Assembly: GCA_022865965.1 (NCBI GenBank)
Contig: JALHTS010000389.1
Coordinates: 1 to 5,308 of the forward strand
Reading direction: 5' to 3'
DNA length: 5,308 nt
Source of the DNA: Ignavibacteriaceae bacterium
GTDB taxonomy: Bacteria > Bacteroidota > Ignavibacteria > Ignavibacteriales > Ignavibacteriaceae
The notes beneath the pieces are model-generated. The model ran no database searches, was not told the origin of the DNA, and worked only from the letters and a program-made list of their open reading frames with translations. Positions 4,596 through 5,308 of this stretch are shown here, one piece after another; position 1 is the first letter of the stretch; every line of letters begins with the position of its first letter. The position numbers were made by a program, and so were the translations under genes.

Positions 4596-5308
4596 TTATT
4601 TTATCAAAACTAATTTCCTTGTATCGCTAAAATTTCCGGCTTGAAGTCTGTAAAAGTATACACCGCTTGGTAAAGACGCATCGCGATACGTCTCTACAGT
4701 ATTAAACTCAACTTCGTAACTTCCTGCAGGTTTTTCTTCGTTAACTAATGTTGCTATTTCTTTCCCGAGCATATCGAAAATTTTTAATGTTACAAAACTA
4801 ATTTGTGGAACAAAGTAGTTTATTTTTGTGATTGGATTGAAAGGATTAGGGTAATTCTGTTCTAAAACGAAACTATTATTCTCTTCCTCTTTTTCCACCA
4901 TACTTATTCCTTGCTTAACATAGAAATAACTAGTATCAGTATTCGAAACAACCATTGTATCACAATACCCTTGATAATCTTGAAAATGACCATAAACATT
5001 ATGAAGACCAATTGAGAGAAATTTTCCCGATTGTGAAGAAGGAGGATATTGATAAATCCATTCAACTGAATCCTTAGGCGGAATTATTCTTCGGGTAATA
5101 GCTGTATAACATCCAATTGTAAAAGTCATTAAGTAATCATTATCATCAATAAAAGGATATGCTTCGCAAGTATTAGGAAAGACTATTGTGTCGGGAATTG
5201 ATGATTCGTTGATTGCACGAATGGTTATGAATACGGTTTCACCATAAGCATAAATAGTTTTGTCGGTATAAACTTTCTTAATAATGTCTTGAGAAAGTGA
5301 AGCTATTG
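4596..5308 (-). CDS. Secreted protein with BsuPI-like domain and type IX sorting domain, 5' end beyond window
   Basis: The frame is open from the right window edge for 236 residues to the stop at 4596; the internal Met at 5129 is not the start, because 59 more in-frame residues precede it and continue the same domain. Residues about 8-130 (YAYGETVFITIRAINES, TIVFPNTCEAYPF, IIPPKDSVEWIYQYP, LSIGLHNVYGHF) have the texture of a BsuPI-type proteinase-inhibitor-like beta-sandwich; this assignment is from memory of the pattern. A KEEEN linker leads to residues 143-236, a type IX secretion (Por) C-terminal sorting domain with QNYPNPFNP at 150-158 and GVYFYRLQAG near the end, so the protein should be exported to the cell surface or medium. 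The sorting domain contains an extra VETYRDAS segment encoded by a palindromic repeat. A signal peptide should lie just beyond the edge. Confidence 0.85.
   Translation of the reverse strand, partial: IASLSQDIIKKVYTDKTIYAYGETVFITIRAINESSIPDTIVFPNTCEAYPFIDDNDYLMTFTIGCYTAITRRIIPPKDSVEWIYQYPPSSQSGKFLSIGLHNVYGHFQDYQGYCDTMVVSNTDTSYFYVKQGISMVEKEEENNSFVLEQNYPNPFNPITKINYFVPQISFVTLKIFDMLGKEIATLVNEEKPAGSYEVEFNTVETYRDASLPSGVYFYRLQAGNFSDTRKLVLIK
4670..4697 (-). repeat. 28-bp palindromic repeat inside the sorting-domain coding sequence
   Basis: The minus strand starts GTAGAGACGTATCGCG and folds into a 14-bp continuous stem with two G-U wobbles. It encodes residues V-E-T-Y-R-D-A-S-L in frame, a segment absent from the usual FN(T/S)...LPSGVYFY part of this domain. 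The GTAGAGACG...CGTCTCTAC shape resembles dispersed palindromes known from cyanobacteria and other bacteria; membership of such a family is inferred. Confidence 0.65.

Noticed and set aside
4596..5129. A complete 177-residue gene starting at the Met at 5129
   Set aside because: The frame stays open upstream to the window edge and the extra residues belong to the same domain, so the true start is outside the window.

Overview
The window probably comes from an Ignavibacteria/Ignavibacteriota or related Bacteroidota-Chlorobi group bacterium. The main clue is the C-terminal domain of the gene at the right edge. It carries the QNYPNPFNP motif, a VTLKIFDMLGKEIATLVN-type core and a GVYFYRL ending, which is the type IX secretion sorting domain typical of that lineage. 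A TonB-dependent receptor with an N-terminal carboxypeptidase-regulatory-like domain and the low GC content agree. All five supported genes lie on the minus strand, so the window is best read from right to left.

Right to left: (1) 4596-5308 is the 3' part of a secreted protein with a BsuPI-like (proteinase-inhibitor-like) beta-sandwich and a type IX sorting domain; its start lies outside the window. (2) 4259-4595 is a gene-free stretch full of small inverted repeats. (3) 3738-4010 is a 90-residue protein with two membrane segments and a perfect Shine-Dalgarno sequence. (4) 3520-3737 is a second structured spacer. (5) 2671-3519 is a secreted trypsin-like serine protease with an intact His-Asp-Ser triad. 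(6) 2367-2670 is a spacer with an inverted pair of REP-like hairpins and a possible Bacteroidota-type promoter. (7) 1533-2366 is an uncharacterised exported, probably outer-membrane, protein. (8) 1-1458 is the N-terminal 486 residues of a TonB-dependent receptor that runs off the left edge and is probably co-transcribed with gene 7.

The most interesting signal is in the spacers. The protease gene and the small membrane-protein gene are each bracketed by their own perfect 10-bp inverted repeat. The two sequences differ (GTTAGTTTGC/GCAAACTAAC and GTTATACCGT/ACGGTATAAC) but both start GTTA and end TAAC. They sit where an integrated integron gene cassette keeps its R' half-site (upstream of the gene) and R'' half-site (just after the stop codon). 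The sorting-domain gene also has an R''-like box directly after its stop. There are no target-site duplications of the transposon kind. I read 2647-4595 as a probable array of three head-to-tail cassettes (protease, small membrane protein, secreted BsuPI/T9SS protein) beside an apparently ordinary receptor locus. This is an inference: no integrase is in the window, the inner L''/L' pairing of a canonical attC is not convincing, and the last site has lost its R' half.
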